64,000 bases of DNA from Euryodendron excelsum (lineage: Eukaryota; Streptophyta; Magnoliopsida; Ericales; Pentaphylacaceae), in assembly GCA_033060915.1 (NCBI GenBank), contig CM065387.1, forward strand, positions 27,272,001 through 27,336,000, read 5' to 3'. Shown piece by piece: positions 31,247 through 44,413 of the stretch. Both the position numbers and the translations under genes were made by a program. The notes under the pieces were generated by a model. The model saw nothing but the letters and a program-made list of their open reading frames with translations, had not been told where the DNA came from and made no database searches. How positions within the stretch are numbered: the first letter of the stretch is position 1; each line of letters begins with the position of its first letter.

Positions 31247-34200
31247 TGTTGCGTCCAGATTTTTCGCACTCGAGAAATACACATACAAGCAGGAAAAATA
31301 CTGTACTCTCTTATTAGAACTCACCCTCCTAAAAGAATGAGTGTAATTAGGTTTGAATTGAAAATCGATTTGAATAAAGAGCTTTTGGAAAACAATTGGA
31401 GTCACCACCTAACTTGATTAATGTGAGTTAGGTCACCTAAAAACTAAACATAATCCGAGGACTACACTTAGGGTTTTTGAAAACGATTTTGAAAATACTT
31501 CCTCAAGAGAGGGTTTTTAGGAAAACAGGTTGTTTGGCAACCTATGGAAAATATGTAAGCCCTGTTTTGAAAATAAACTCCATTTTGGTCTTTGAAAATA
31601 GTGATCCTAGGTTCGGAGGTTGGTTACGTATAGGGAAGATGCACTAAGCCATCACCCTACCCTGCCCTTGCGGTACCTACATGTTTATTTACCCTAGATT
31701 CACCTATGAGAATCTTCAACTAACAAATGTTCAATCTTATCTACTTTAGAAAAATAGTGTTTAAAAAGAATGATGCATGAGATGTAAGTGCAAGAAAAAG
31801 AGAATTGGAAAGTAAATTTGAAAAAGAAGAATTGAAGAGAAATTGATTTGACTTTAGAAAAGAGATTCGAAAAGATAGATTTGGAATTGGAAAGCTTAGA
31901 AACTAGAAATAGAGATTTGAAAATAGGAATTCAGAATTGGAAGTTGGAAAATAGTTGTGGAAATAGAAATTTGGAAAAGATTATGGAATTTGGGATTTGA
32001 AAAAGGATGTGACCGCACCCATGAGGGTTGCCTACGTATCCTTTTTGAGGAATCAGGTCAGTCGTAGTTCGGACAAGAGTCCGATAGAAAATAGAAAGTT
32101 TAATTGGAAAAAGAAATTGAATTAGAATTTGTATTTGATTTGAATTTAGAATAGAAGATTGGAATTTGAAACGGAAGAATAGAGACCCTAGACCAAGGAA
32201 CGTAGGATTTAGGAAGGACTCGAGATTCATGAAAGACTTGACTCGAATGTTGGACTTGGAAGATCGAAGAAAGATTGGATTTAGGAAGGGTTCAAATTAG
32301 GAAAGGTCCGATTTAGGAAAGTTTCAAAACAGGAAATTGTCATCTTTGGAAAATTTTGTTTTATGAAAGTTTCAATTTTCGAAAGATTCAAATTAGGAAA
32401 GTTTGAAATTTTGTTTTATGAAAGTTTCAATTTTCGAAAGATTGAAATTAGGAAAGTTTCATTTTAAGAAAGTATTGGAATTGGAAAGTTTTGAATTTAG
32501 AAAAGATTTCATTTTAAGAAAGTATTGGAATTGAAAAGTTTTGAATTTAGAATGTTTGGAAATAGGGAAGTTTTGAAAGTTGGAAAGTTTTGAGTTTAGA
32601 AAGTTTCGAATTTAGAAAGTTTTAGATTTGGTAAGATTTGAAGTTTAGGGAAGTTTAGAATTTTAGAAGGATTCAAAGCTTGAGTTTTAGAAATTATTGA
32701 AATTAGAAAAGGTTTTGAGTTTAAGAAGAGTTTGAAGACTTAGATTTGAAAAGTTAAGATTTGGAAAGGGATGGAATTAAGAAAGGTTTGAAAGCTTAAA
32801 CTTTAAGGAAAGATTTAAAAAATTAAGTTTAGGAAACTTAAGGTTTAAAAAAAGTACTAGATTAGGTTAGTGTTGAATTAGAAAAGATTTGGGTTTTAAA
32901 GGATTGAGATTTCTATTTCCTAAAGCAAGGGATTGGATTTTGTTTCTAAGAAGAGATGTCTCGATTTTGTTTTCAAAAACGGAGGATAGGATCTAGTTTC
33001 CTAAAGGGAAGATTGGATTTGGCTTCCTAAAAGGAAGATTGGATTTGGCTTCCTAAAAGGAAGATTGGATTTGACATGGAATTGGAAAGATGGAGTTTTG
33101 GAAATTCTAGTTTTGGAAAGACTATAGTTTTGAGGTAGAAAATAGGTTTTGGAAATATATATAGTTTTGATGTAGAAAACAAGATATTTTGAAAACTGAG
33201 GTTTTGAGGCCAAAATAAGGGATTTGAAATCATGCTTTTGAGAAGGAAAATTAAGATTTTTTAATTGTTGGCTCTAGGGCTTCACTTAAACACCAAGAAA
33301 AAGGATTTTTGAAAAGTGAGTTTTCTGGAAAGAGGGATTTTTGGAAGGAAATCCTAGAGAGGAGTTTCTAGAAAGTGAATTTTGAAAAGAGAGTTTTTGG
33401 AAAGAAATCCTAGAGAGGAGTTTCTAGAAAGTGAATTTTTAGGAAAGCGTTTCGGGACTGTTTTTAGAAAGTGAATCTGAAGAAGGTGTTTTTGGAAAGA
33501 GTTATTGAAAAGAGTTTTTCTAGGAAGAAGACCTAGGGAGCACTTTTAGAAAGTGAATTTCAAGGAGAGTGTTTTTGGAAAGGAGTTTGAAAAAGAGTTT
33601 TTGAAAAATAGATTTTTGGAGGGAGTTTTTGAAAAATAATTTTGGAAAGGAATTTGAAGAAGGAGATTGGAGAGAATTTTTAGAAAGTATGTTGGAAGAG
33701 AGGTTTTTAGAAGGAGAGATTTGAAAAGAAAGTTTTTAGCGAGTATATAAAATATCTCACTTTCGTAAAGAGATTTTAACCAAAAGAAGATTAAAACCAC
33801 TTTAAGATAGTGGTTTTGAAGACAACAATGTTTTGAAAATATGGACCATATTGGTCACTTTAAATGTAACACTTTCCTAAAGCAACCCTAAACATGGAAA
33901 GGCTAGAATCACCTTAGAATTATGATTTTGAAAACAAGTTTTGAAAAAGATGGTTTTGATACAAGTTTGAAACAATGTTAATGTACGTTTTGAAAACGAG
34001 TTGGAAAACGAATTTTCAAAGAATGCAAGATCATGATATGCACAATGCAAAGAGGGTCATGAACATACAAGGTTAAAGGCTTCACCACATAATCAAGAGG
34101 GCAAACCCTCGTGGTCTCCGATTAGACTAAAAGAAAGCTCCCGACATGGTGACTCTCCAATAGCCTAATCCTACACATGAACCGGGAATTCCCTTGTTTC

Positions 34201-36198
34201 AAGCATGCAAGAAGGGGGGAAGAAAATGGGGAATTAAAATAGAAGAAAACCCAAATAGGTTAGGAGAGAAAAGAGAGGGGGGAAGATGCGTAAATGTAAA
34301 TAAGAAGCCTACATTCTGTCTTTTTTATTTTGCTTAGCTTTGTGTGCTTTGCTTTGCATGTCTTGCTTCGGTCTTCACTTCGGTATTCAAGAGTTTGTCT
34401 TCAATCTTCAAAGCTTTGTAGTTGCAGCAATCCAAGCCTTTAATGTAGGGTTTGAGGCTAGTGTATGAGTATATAAGAGTGTAAGAGTGTATATGAGGCT
34501 AGAGTTTGGGAAAACCTAAGGAGACTAGGGTTTAGAGAGGCTACGAGCTCTGTATGTCAAAATGTAGGGTTTTTAGACTGAGTTTTCGGACCTCTTTCGC
34601 GCTGGAGGAGGCTTTGTATTCATAGACAAGGGAATGACATGACGCCTATTGTAGTTGCGCCAGGGCAAATTTCCTCTTAGTGGCGCCAGGCCATTTTTTG
34701 GCTAAGCACCACTACTAGTGGCGCTAGCAACTTAGGAAAGTTCATGAAGTTGGTAAGCAACATATCTTTGGAAGATTTGGGCGCCCGTACTAGTGACTAC
34801 CATGTAATTTTTAGCCTCGCTTCACTAGGAGTGACTCTAGAGAGCCCAGGAAGGACTTAAGGAACTGAGAAGGGCTCGGAAGGCTGAAAAAGAGCAGGAA
34901 CCCTTAGAATAGAGTCTCGGAGGTATTAGCCTTGAAAAAGGATGACAAGATGTGTTAGAAGGGTTGACCGGGCCATTAGGGCAAAACGGTCAACCGGGCC
35001 GAGAAGCTGTAGGGACAGACTCAGAACGTCCCGGAAGAAGACTCGAGATTTGAGAATATTATTTAGAATGCTCCCAAAGGCTACCAGTTTGATACACAGA
35101 GCCGGTGTGGTTGGAAAAGGCAACCGGCCCACCAGGGGCAAAATGGTCATTTTACACGGGTTTGCTAGAACTGACTCGGAACGATCTAAAAAGATAATAG
35201 AAGGTTGAGAACACTATAACAAGCATTCTCGGGAGGTTACTGGTTTGATACCTAGAGCCGGTGTGGTCCCCGGGGCATTCGGATGCCTAGGGGCAAAATG
35301 GTCATCTTGACCGGAAACTCTCGAAACTGGTCCAAAACTGACTAGAAAGCACCTAATCATGCCGGATTGCTTGTAAGACAATCTTGGAAAGGTGAATTTA
35401 CCATTCTGAGGACTCAGGGGTGTTCTCGAGAAACGTGCTAAAAAATGACCCTAGGGGCAGTTTGGTCATTTTTTCACCGAAGTGGACTAGCAGGCACTGG
35501 TGTTGACTTAGGTTTTGAGTGTTTCTGCCACTCTGACGATGGTCTCGTGATGCAGGGGTTTGTTGGCAATTCCCTATATCGACCTGCTTGCGAGTTTTTC
35601 TACTACTCTGATGGTTGCGATGTTTACGAGTACTTCCGCTACGCCGACGGTTCGCGATCATTCTCGAGATTGCCTGATCTCGGGAAGCTACTAAAGGAAC
35701 TTAGTGCCTGGGAAGTCAAATTTCTTGGAAGGCGTGTCAAAACGGACATTTCTGCATTGGCAGGCTAGCAGGTGCCAAAGGTAGACCTTTTTACCATCTA
35801 GGGGACTTGGGGTCTCGTCCCGGTCGACAAGTTTAAAGGGACTCACCATCTTCGGAAAGACGTGCCTGTTGGAATTGAAAAGGGGTCTTATTGTCTTCAA
35901 AAAAGACACGCCTGTGGGAATATTGGATAGGGGACTTACTATTTTTGGAAAGACGTGCTTGATTTGGAATTGAAAAGGGGACTTACCGTCTTTGGAAAGG
36001 CGCACCTGATTTGGAATATGGAAAGGACAATGCCCCTAACGGCATTTTGGTCATTTTACCTTGATTTGGGCCTGGTGGGCCCGCGAAGCAATGGATAGAC
36101 AGGAGTAGGACTAGAATTCCAGAATATATCCATATTGACTTGAAATCAAGTTTGAACAGACTGTAGACTGTCGAGCGATCAAAAATGGGGTGCTTACA
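31247..36198 (-). repeat. M1 5' LTR (4952 bp, intact)
   Basis: It starts TGTTGCGTCC at the left and ends GTGCTTACA, so it reads on the minus strand. It is a full-length reference for LTR subfamily B: few hairpin units in U3 (about 35500-35670 and 35840-36010), a mutated TATA (34617-34624), the conserved block at 34772-34807, the hairpin at 33758-33812 and the purine-rich array 31800-33700. No gene is supported. Confidence 0.92.
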
Positions 36199-38123
36199 CT
36201 TACTATTTGAAATCTTTTTATTATTATTTATTGTTTGTTGTTTATTTTATTTTACTTTATTATGTTATTATTTATCTACATTTACGGTATATTAACACCT
36301 CTTACCTTGGCTTACCTTTTCCGGATGACAGATGTGGGTGATGATGGTTTTGAGAGGAGACGCCGCTTTAGGAAGACGGCTTAGACAGATTTTGTTGGCA
36401 ACTCTAGTCGATCCGGGGGTAGTCACAAATCAGCTAGCAGGGCAGTTTCTATCCAGAAGGGAAGGGGGAGTAGGCCTCCAGTCGACCCCTTCGCTCCAGT
36501 TTAGCCAGCCTTTTAGGATGAGATGGACACCGAGATTTTCCACTTTTGACTTTTAGGATGGCCGATGCTATGTTCAGTTAACTACAGGTTTGGTATAACG
36601 GGTATCCTCCAGATGAGCAAAATATTTTTCACCAGTTCTTTGGTTGCATGGCTTCTCTCCTATTGGCGCAACTTGTTTTCTAGCAATGGTTCCCTTTTGG
36701 CCACCTGACCCGTCTTTCTTGGGGAATGTGAGCTTGCCCCTACTCCCCATGAGGATGGCTTCCTTCTAGGTCTTCGAGATGGTTCAGCTGACATTATAGG
36801 ACCTACTTTTCCTAATAGTTGCATCGCACTTGTCTCTTCTTAGCTTGGGCTCCGTTGTGCGGCATTTTCTTCTGATCTGCTGCCCCAGTTTCCTCATGTC
36901 CTGGTGAAGTTTTTGTTTTTCTCATTTTAAGTTTGTGACAGATAGGGGACTGGCATACTCCTCAAGATTGGTTCATTTCTCCATAGTAGCCCTAGCTTTG
37001 CGTCTCCTAAACTTGTTGATGTTTCCACTGAGGGGAATGACTTGGTCGACTGTCGGTTATGTGTACTGCTTGTCAAGATTCGTGAGGGGCATTCCCATGC
37101 TCCTATGGTTGTGGGAGAGACCTTCGTGAGCCTTACTAGACTCCAGCTGGGGGTCAATGCTCATTTTCGGGGATATGCTTCATTATTCCAGCTTTGAGCG
37201 ATCAGACACTTATTCGTTACTCTCCTTTTTCAGCATACATGGTATCTTGAGTCAAGGGTCATTTGATTGGGGAGGTCGACGGTAGGTTATTGCCCCATTC
37301 TCTATTTCTTATCGGTCATGGAAATCTGAGCTTTCTGAGGTATGTAACGGTGTTGTAGATGTCTGAGTGGTGGCTTTAGCTCCTTTTGTGTTTTACCTTG
37401 TTCCCTATTTCTTATTTGATAGAGAGGGAAAGATATGGAGTTAGTTTTTGTACAAAAACAGTTTACTTATACTAGTTCTAAAGATACATAGGTAAAGAGG
37501 TGAATGCATGTTATACTCCTTTATATTTTTATGAATACACATGAAATTAGATGTATAACTTATTTTGCATGTCTTACTTTTTTGATATATTTTATGAATG
37601 CACAGGTTCATATAGAAATAGAGTTTAATGCATGTTATACTTTTTGGATGAATGTACACACAGGAATGGAATGCCGTGCTTTTGATGAATGCATGAATAT
37701 ATACAAACTACACAAGAATTTAAATGGATGTACAGGTTATACATGTCATGAATGCATTAGTACTACATGTATATAACCTATCTACAAAAAGTGTCCCAGG
37801 ATTGCCCCAGGGCCGATACTCACAGGATTTTATTTCCCTTCTAGGATTCTGCCCTATTCGGTTTTGTCCCATTCTCATCCGGGTATGATAGCATGTGCAC
37901 CTTTCTTGAGGGATCTTGACCTTTTAGGTTTGCTATCCTATCTTTATTTTCTACAGGGTTGCTATTTGGGGTTTTCCTAATCTCACTTGGTTTTTTTTTT
38001 TTTCTCTAAAATTTCCAAAATGGCACCGTGGCTAGAGCGATAACTCACATGCCCTTTGCAGAGCGATAACCAGCTAAGCCCTCAATCCGAGAAGACTTCT
38101 TTTAGGATCGTAATGTAGGCCAG
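36199..38123 (-). mobile_element. M2 internal fragment with PMD gene N-terminus remnant
   Basis: Sequence at 36199-36480 matches the start region of the M1 antisense gene: an AT-rich intron-like stretch, then ATG at 36325 giving MTDVGDDGFERRRRFRKTA. Stops at codon 20 and later show decay. Similarity to the PMD gene fades after about 36500; the rest to 37400 is unrecognised. From 37345 to 38118 it is the reverse complement of 57541-58253. It breaks off at 36199 because M1 is inserted there, with possible target duplication cttac at 36199-36203. The last bases, 38119-38123, are the left GCCAG target duplication of S1. Confidence 0.65.
36325..36560 (+). pseudogene. PMD gene N-terminal remnant in M2
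   Basis: The reading frame from ATG 36325 matches the first ~60 residues of the M1 copy (GDDGFERRRR, SRPPVDPF) with several in-frame stops. There is no PMD core after it. It is antisense to M2, as in P1 and M1. Confidence 0.6.
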
Positions 38124-41100
38124 TGTCGCGCTCAAGGAACACACACACAAGCAGGAAAAATACTGTACTCTCTTGTTAGAACTCACCCTTCTAGAAGAAT
38201 GAGTGCGACTAGGTTTGAATTGAAAATAGATTTGAATGAATGGCTGTTGAAAAACATTTGGAATCGCCAACTAACTTGATTAAGGTGAGTTAGGTCACTT
38301 AAAAACTAAGCATAATCCGAAGACTATATTTAGGGTTTTTGAAAACGAATTTGGAAATACTACCTCTAGAGAGAGTTTTTAAGAAAATAGGTTGTTTGGC
38401 AACCTTTGAAAAATATGTAAGCCCTTTTTTGAAAATAAACTCCATTTTGGTCTTTGAAAACAATGATTCTAGGTTCGGAGGTTGGTTACATGTAGGGAAG
38501 ACGCACTAAGCCATCACCCTACCCCGCCCTTGTGACCACACCCATGAGGGTTGCCTACGTATCCTTTTGGAGGAATCAGGTCAGTCGTAGTTCGGACTAG
38601 AGTTCTATAGAAGATAGAAGGTTGGATTAGAAGAAAGAGATTTTGATTGTAAAAAAGATTTGATTTGAACTTAGAATAGGAGATTTGAAATTGGAATTTA
38701 GAATTTTGGAATTGAAAAGATTGGACTTTTTTTTGGAAAGATAGAATTTGGAAGAAAGATTTAGACTTGTTTTGGAAATATGAAGGTATAGGAAACTTAG
38801 ACTTAGGAAAGAGAGGAAACTTAGGAAAGATTTGACTCGAATGTTGGACTTGGAAGATTAGAAAAGATTGGATTTAGGAAGGGTTCAAATTAGGAAAGTT
38901 TTAAATTAGGAAAGTTTTGAATTAGGAAAGTTTCGAATTAGGAAAGTTTCATTTTAGGAAAGTTTTCAAATTAGGAAAGTTTTCGAATTAGGAAAGTTTT
39001 GAATTTGAAATGTTTGGAAATAGGGAAGTTTTGAAAGTTAGAAAGTTTAGAATTTAGAAAGTTTCGAATTTAGAAAGTTTTAGATTTGGAAAGATTTGAA
39101 ATTTAGGGAAGTTTAGAATTTTAGAAAGATTCATAGTTTGAGTTTTAGAAATTCTTTAAATTAGGAAAGGTTTTGAGTTTAAGAAGAGTTTGAAAACTTA
39201 GATTTGGAAATGGATGGAATTAAGAAAGGTTTGAAAACGTAAAGTTTAAGGAAAGATTCAAAAGTTTAAATTTAGGAAACTTAAGGTTTAGGAAAGTACT
39301 AGATTAGGAAGGAGTTGAATTAGGAAAGATTTGGGTTTGGAAGGATTGAGATTCCTATTTCCTAAAGCAAGGGATTGGATTTTGTTTCTAAAAAGAGATG
39401 TTTTGATTTTGTTTCCAAAAACTGAGGATAGGATCTAGTTTTCTAAATGGGGGATTGGATTTGGTTTCCTAAATGGGGGATTGGATTTGGTTTCCTAAAA
39501 GGAAGTTGGATTTGACATGGATTTTGAAAAGGGAAGTTTTAGAAACCGTATATTTTGAAGACCATAGTTTTGACGTAGAAAAGAGGTTTTTGAAATATAT
39601 ATACTTTTGATGTAGAAAACAAGAGGTTTTGGAAACCTAGGTTTTGAGGCTAAAATAAGGGATTGGAAATCATGCTTTTGGGAAGGAAATTAGGATTTCC
39701 TAGACGTGGGTTCTAGGATTTAACTTAGTCTCTAATGAAAGAGTTTTTGGAAAGTGAGTTTTTGGAAAGGGAGAATTTTTGAAGGAAATCCTAGAGAGAA
39801 GTTTCTAGAAGGAAAATTTTGGAAAGAGAGAGTTTTTGGAAAGATTTTTGGAAGGAGATTGTTAGAAGAAGCTTTTAGGAAAGAGATTTAGGGAAGAGAT
39901 TTTTCTAAGAACGAAAACTAGGCAGTGTTTTTAGGAAAGGAATTTTGAAGAGAGCTTTTTTGGAAAGGAGTTTGAAAAGGAGTTTTTGAAAACAATTTTT
40001 GGAGGGAGTTTTTGAAAAACAATTTTGGAAAGGAATTTCAAGGAGATTGGAGAGAGTTTTTAGAAAGTATGTTGAAAGAGAGGTTTTGAGAAAGAGATAT
40101 TTGAAAAGAGAGTTTTTAGAAAGTATACAAAATATCTCACTTTCCTACAGTCATTCTAATTATAAGAAGGTTGGAACCACTTTAAGATAGTGGTTTTGAA
40201 AACAACAATGTTTTGAAAATATGGACCATATTGGTCACTTTAAATGTAACACTTTCCTAAAGCAACTCTAGTCATGAAAAGGCTAGAATCATAATAGGAT
40301 TGTGATTTTGAAAACAAGTTTTGAAAAAGAAGATTTTGATGTAAGTTTTTGAAAACAAGTTTAATGCAAGCTTTTGAAAACAAGTTTAAAACAAACTTTG
40401 GAGGAATGCACGATCATGATATGCACAATGCAAATTGGGGTCGTGAACATACAAGGTTAAAGGCTTCACCACATAATCAAGGGGGCCGAACCCATGTGGT
40501 CTCCGGTTAGACTAAAAGAAAGCCCCCGACATGGTGACTCTCCAATAGCCTAATCCTCCACATGGACCAGGAATTCTCTTGTTTCAAACATGCAAGGAAG
40601 GGGGGGGGGAAGAAGATGGGGGATTAAAATAGAAGAAAACCCAAATGGGTTAGGAGAGAGAAGAGAGGGGGGAAGATGTGTAAACGTAAATAAGAAGCCT
40701 ACCTCTTATATTCTTTATTTTGCTTAGCTTTGTGCACTTTGCTTTGCTTGTCTTGCTTCGGTCTTCACTTCAATCTTCAAGAATTTGTCTTCAATCTTCA
40801 AAGCTTCAAATTGCAGCACTTCAAGTCTTCAAAGGAGGCTTTGGAGGCTAGTGTATGAGTGTATAGAAGTGTATATGAGTGTATAGGAGGCTAGGGTTTG
40901 GGAAAACCTAAGGAGACTAGGGTTTGGAAAGGCTACGAGCTCTGTATATCAAAAAGTAGGGTTTTTAGACTGAGTTTGCGGACCTCCTTCACGCTGGAGG
41001 AGGCTCTGTATTTATAGACAAGGGAATGACCTAGCGTCTGTTGCAGTGGCACTAGGCGCCACTACCAGTGGTGCCAACCAGTTAGGAAAGTTTTGAGGTT

Positions 41101-42630
41101 GGCAAGCAACATATCTTGAGAAGATTTGGGCGCCTGTACTAGTGACTACCATGCAATTTTTAGCCTGACTTCACTAGGAGTGACTCCGAAAGGTCGGGGA
41201 ACCATTCAAGGGATCAAAAATGGCCTGGAAGGCCAGGAAAGGGCAAGAGCCCTTAGAACAGGGTCCTGAAGGTATTTGACCTGAAAGAGGATGACAAGAA
41301 TTGTCGAAAAGGTTAATCGAGCCATTAGGGGCAAAACGGTCAATTGTATCGGAAAGCTGCCGGGATGGACTCAGAATGTCCCGGAAGAAGACTCAAGATT
41401 TAGAAAGATTATTTAGAATGTTCCCAAAGGCTACCGGTTTGATATGTAGAGCCAGTGTGGCTAGAAAAAGGCGACCGACCCACCAGGGGCAAAACGGTCA
41501 TTTTGCACCGGGTTTACCGAAATTGACTCAGAATGATCCGAAAAGATAAAGGAAGGTCGAGAATACTATAAGAAGCAGTCTCGGGAGGTTACCAGTTTCA
41601 TACCCAAAGCTGGTGTGGTCCTCGGGGCGTTCGGATGCCTAGGGGCAAAATGGTCATCTTGATAAGAAAGTCTCGGAACTGGCCTGAAACTGACTAGAAG
41701 GCACCTAATCATGCCAGATTGTCCCTAAGAAAATCTTGGAAGGGGTGGACTTACCATTTTGAGGACTTAAGTGTGTTCTCGAGAAACGCACCAAAAAATG
41801 GCCCTAGGGGTAGTTTGGTCATTTTTCACTAAAGTGAACTAGTAGGCACTGGTGTTGACATGGGTTTTGAGTGTTTCTGCCACTCTGACGGCGGTCTCGT
41901 GATGCCAGGATTTGTTGGCAATTCCCTATATTAGCCTGCTTGTGAGTATTTCTGCTGCTCTGACGATTGCGATGTTTACGAGTACTTTCGCTACTCTGAC
42001 GGTTCGCGATAATTCCCGAGACTGCTTGATCTCGAGAAGTTACTAAAGGGACTTAGCGCTTGAGAAGTCAACTTTCTCAGAAGGCGTGCCGAAATGAACA
42101 TTTCTACTTTGGCAAGCTAGCAGGGGCCAAAGGTGGACCGTTCTACCATCTTGGGAACTTGGGGTCTCGTCTCAATCGACAAGTTTGAAGGGACTTACAA
42201 TTCCGAAGAAACTTTCTTTAGAAAACGTGCTGGATTGGATAGACTTACCATCTCGAGAAATCAGCTTTCTCGAGAGAGGGATTGGGATTGGAATTGAAAA
42301 AGGAATTGGAAAGGGGTCTTACCGTCTTCGAAAAGACGTGCCTGTTGGAATTGGAAAGGGGACTTACCGTCTTCGGAAAGACGTGCCTGTTGGAAATGGA
42401 AAGGGGACTTACCATCTTTGGAAAGATGTGCCTACGGGATCGGACCGAACAATGCCTACAAGGGCATTTTGTTCACTTTGCCTCTATTTGGGCCTGGTGG
42501 GCTCGCGAAGTGATGGATAAACGGGATTCGACTTGGAAAGTTGATTTGACTCAGAATATATCTATATTGACTTAAATACAAGTCTGGACAGACTGTAGAC
42601 TGCCAAACGGTAAAAAATGGGGTGCTTACA
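38124..42630 (-). repeat. Solo LTR S1 (4507 bp) with perfect GCCAG duplication
   Basis: This LTR runs from TGTCGCGC to GTGCTTACA with no internal region. It is flanked by GCCAG at 38119-38123 and 42631-42635. The uninterrupted site exists at about 57566-57570 in P2 (reverse orientation). A deletion of about 345 bp relative to M1 lies at about 38531, with TTG microhomology. Near its end are a 10-bp perfect stem (42251-42260 with 42266-42275) and three 45-bp units with CGTCTT/AAGACG hairpins (42321-42430). The TATA box is at 41009-41016. Open frames across the 45-bp units are repeat artefacts. Confidence 0.92.
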
Positions 42631-44413
42631 GCCAGGTTTAGAGGTTGTAAGAAACAAATGGATATTTAGGCTCAAAAATTTTTTTTTAGTGGGTTGCTTA
42701 AACCAAAACCATCTGAGCACACTTTGGAACATAAGATTGCCCCTGCATTCCTCCCCAGTTCTCCTTTCTCACCCTACCTATCTTAGTATTATTCAGGCTT
42801 ATTTGGACTAAACAATTTTCTTTTATCAGAGAGGACTTTAATTTGGACCGTAACATAGGCTAGGTTAAGGGGTTTATGAATGAAAAGGATGTGTAGGCTC
42901 AAATTTGATGTTGTTTCTAGTAGGGTTTAAATCCACACCATCCTTAGTCGGTCTTCCAGCGGGGTTTCATCCCTTGATATCCTCCTCTAGTTTCAGCAAC
43001 ACGTCTGGCTCATTTAGATTAAGCAGTCATTTTCAATTGGAGAGGACTTTAATAGGGTTGTAATGTAGGCCACAACTTCCTTCTCTCAGATCCCTTTATT
43101 AGCATTTCAATTTAATCCATTGTGGGCGGTGATCCCTAGGTTGGGGTTTCTTTTTAAAGAAAAGGTAACTGGCTCAACAGGTTTGACAAAGGTTGCCTTT
43201 GACTGTATGTGAAATGAAATGAGGCCCTCTTTTCATTTTGAATAAGATTGCTTGATCCATGGAGCCTTCACATTACTTCAGCTTGATGGTCGATGACGTT
43301 CTTTGCCAGATCTCTTGCTGTCTGTCTGCCCTAGTGTGAGGGGATGGTTTCGGATCGGGGTTGACAAAAATCTTCTACTTTCTGTGAGGCACTAGTGGGT
43401 TAAGCAAAGGGAATATTTTTGTGTATAGTAATAGAATTGAGGGCCTCTAATCATTTCAAATTGAATTGCTTAGTCTATAAAGCTTTTGTACAAAATTTAG
43501 ACAATATTCCTAGGGATGATGTGTTTCGGCCAGTGAACCCCTACATATTCTATCGAATCAACTACTTTGTGCTTACCCCAGTCTGGGGGATGGTTATTGG
43601 TTTGGGGACATCTGAATAAAAATCAGTTACGGCTCTAGTGGGCTGAGCAAGGGGTAGTGTTTATTTAGGATAAATAGAACAATAACTTCTCATCATTTTG
43701 AGGACTAGGCTGCCCATTGCTTAGCCAGGATATCACGCAAGAGTTGCCTTTTTAATGAACTCTACACCTTTTTGATGAGACTATCTCCTTCCTATCTCTC
43801 ACTCTCTCTTTGTCTCTCAAAGGTTTTGACCCCCTTTTGAATGGGTTGCCCATGCTATCCCATCCTTCAAGCCGAGTCATTTACCAAATGGAAAAGAATC
43901 CCTAAACACAACAACCGTCCACAAGAGTATGAAACAAAGGGGATAAACTGGAAACTAAACATTTTCATTTAGAAACATGATTACATGGCATGCAATGTTT
44001 ATTTAAAGAAGATATGCGAGAAATAGAAAGACGAAAAGAAAATAGACAAATTTTGTGAAAATCTCCCTTCTCTTATGGATCTCTTGGTGAGAACCCCTGA
44101 CAGGGTTTTGGAACTATCAGCTTCTTTGGCATTTCATTCTTCAGGTGTATCACCAAACGACGGAGGGCAGATTGACAGATCTCTTATGGTGTTTGGCATG
44201 CATTCGGAAGTTAAGAGATTCTTTTGTAGTAATGCACGTGTCTAATAGAACTTTGCAAATGATGAAGCCTTTTTCTGCATGGACGGTGATTGTAGCGGCA
44301 TGGCATGGAGGTAACGTCTTGCAGATGGATAGTTAGTTCTTCTTGCTCCTTGATGTAGGTTCGGTCTCTTCTAATAACCAGACTTGTCCTCCCATGAGTT
44401 TGAATCTGGTGAG
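42631..44413 (-). mobile_element. M2 internal fragment, central region
   Basis: Begins with the right GCCAG duplication of S1 (42631-42635) and continues M2 after it. It is the reverse complement of about 56006-57560 (P2). It contains the repeated GCCTACATTAC-type module and, at 44025-44300, a stretch open on the plus strand (LVRTPDRVLELSASLAF, GVFGMHSEVK-like residues) that has a counterpart in P2. It ends at the GTGAG duplication (44409-44413) of S2. No pol domain recognised. Confidence 0.65.

Larger units (their letters stand above)
1..36198 (-). mobile_element. Element M1: non-autonomous Tat/Ogre-like LTR retrotransposon, interrupted by P1
   Basis: M1 reads on the minus strand. Its left (3') LTR is 1-4037 plus 21831-22461, with roughly the first 200 bp lying outside the window. 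The internal region is 22462-31246 and the right (5') LTR is 31247-36198. Orientation follows from the primer-binding site at 31226-31244, gag on the minus strand, and a polypurine tract beside the left LTR. No reverse transcriptase or integrase was seen between gag and the 3' LTR, so it must depend on enzymes supplied in trans. The two LTRs differ by roughly 8% where compared by eye near their outer ends, so M1 is older than P1. Its right flank (36199 onward) is internal sequence of a related element, so M1 is itself nested. The left target duplication is out of view. Confidence 0.85.

Noticed and set aside
36600..37400. Continuation of the PMD gene in M2
   Set aside because: Translations in all plus frames show many stops and none of the PMD core motifs found in P1 and M1. 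Only the N-terminal part at 36325-36560 is supported.
42185..42520. Open frames of about 100 codons with a 15-residue repeat in S1
   Set aside because: They are produced by 45-bp LTR hairpin units, lie in non-coding U3, and are not kept in M1 or M2.
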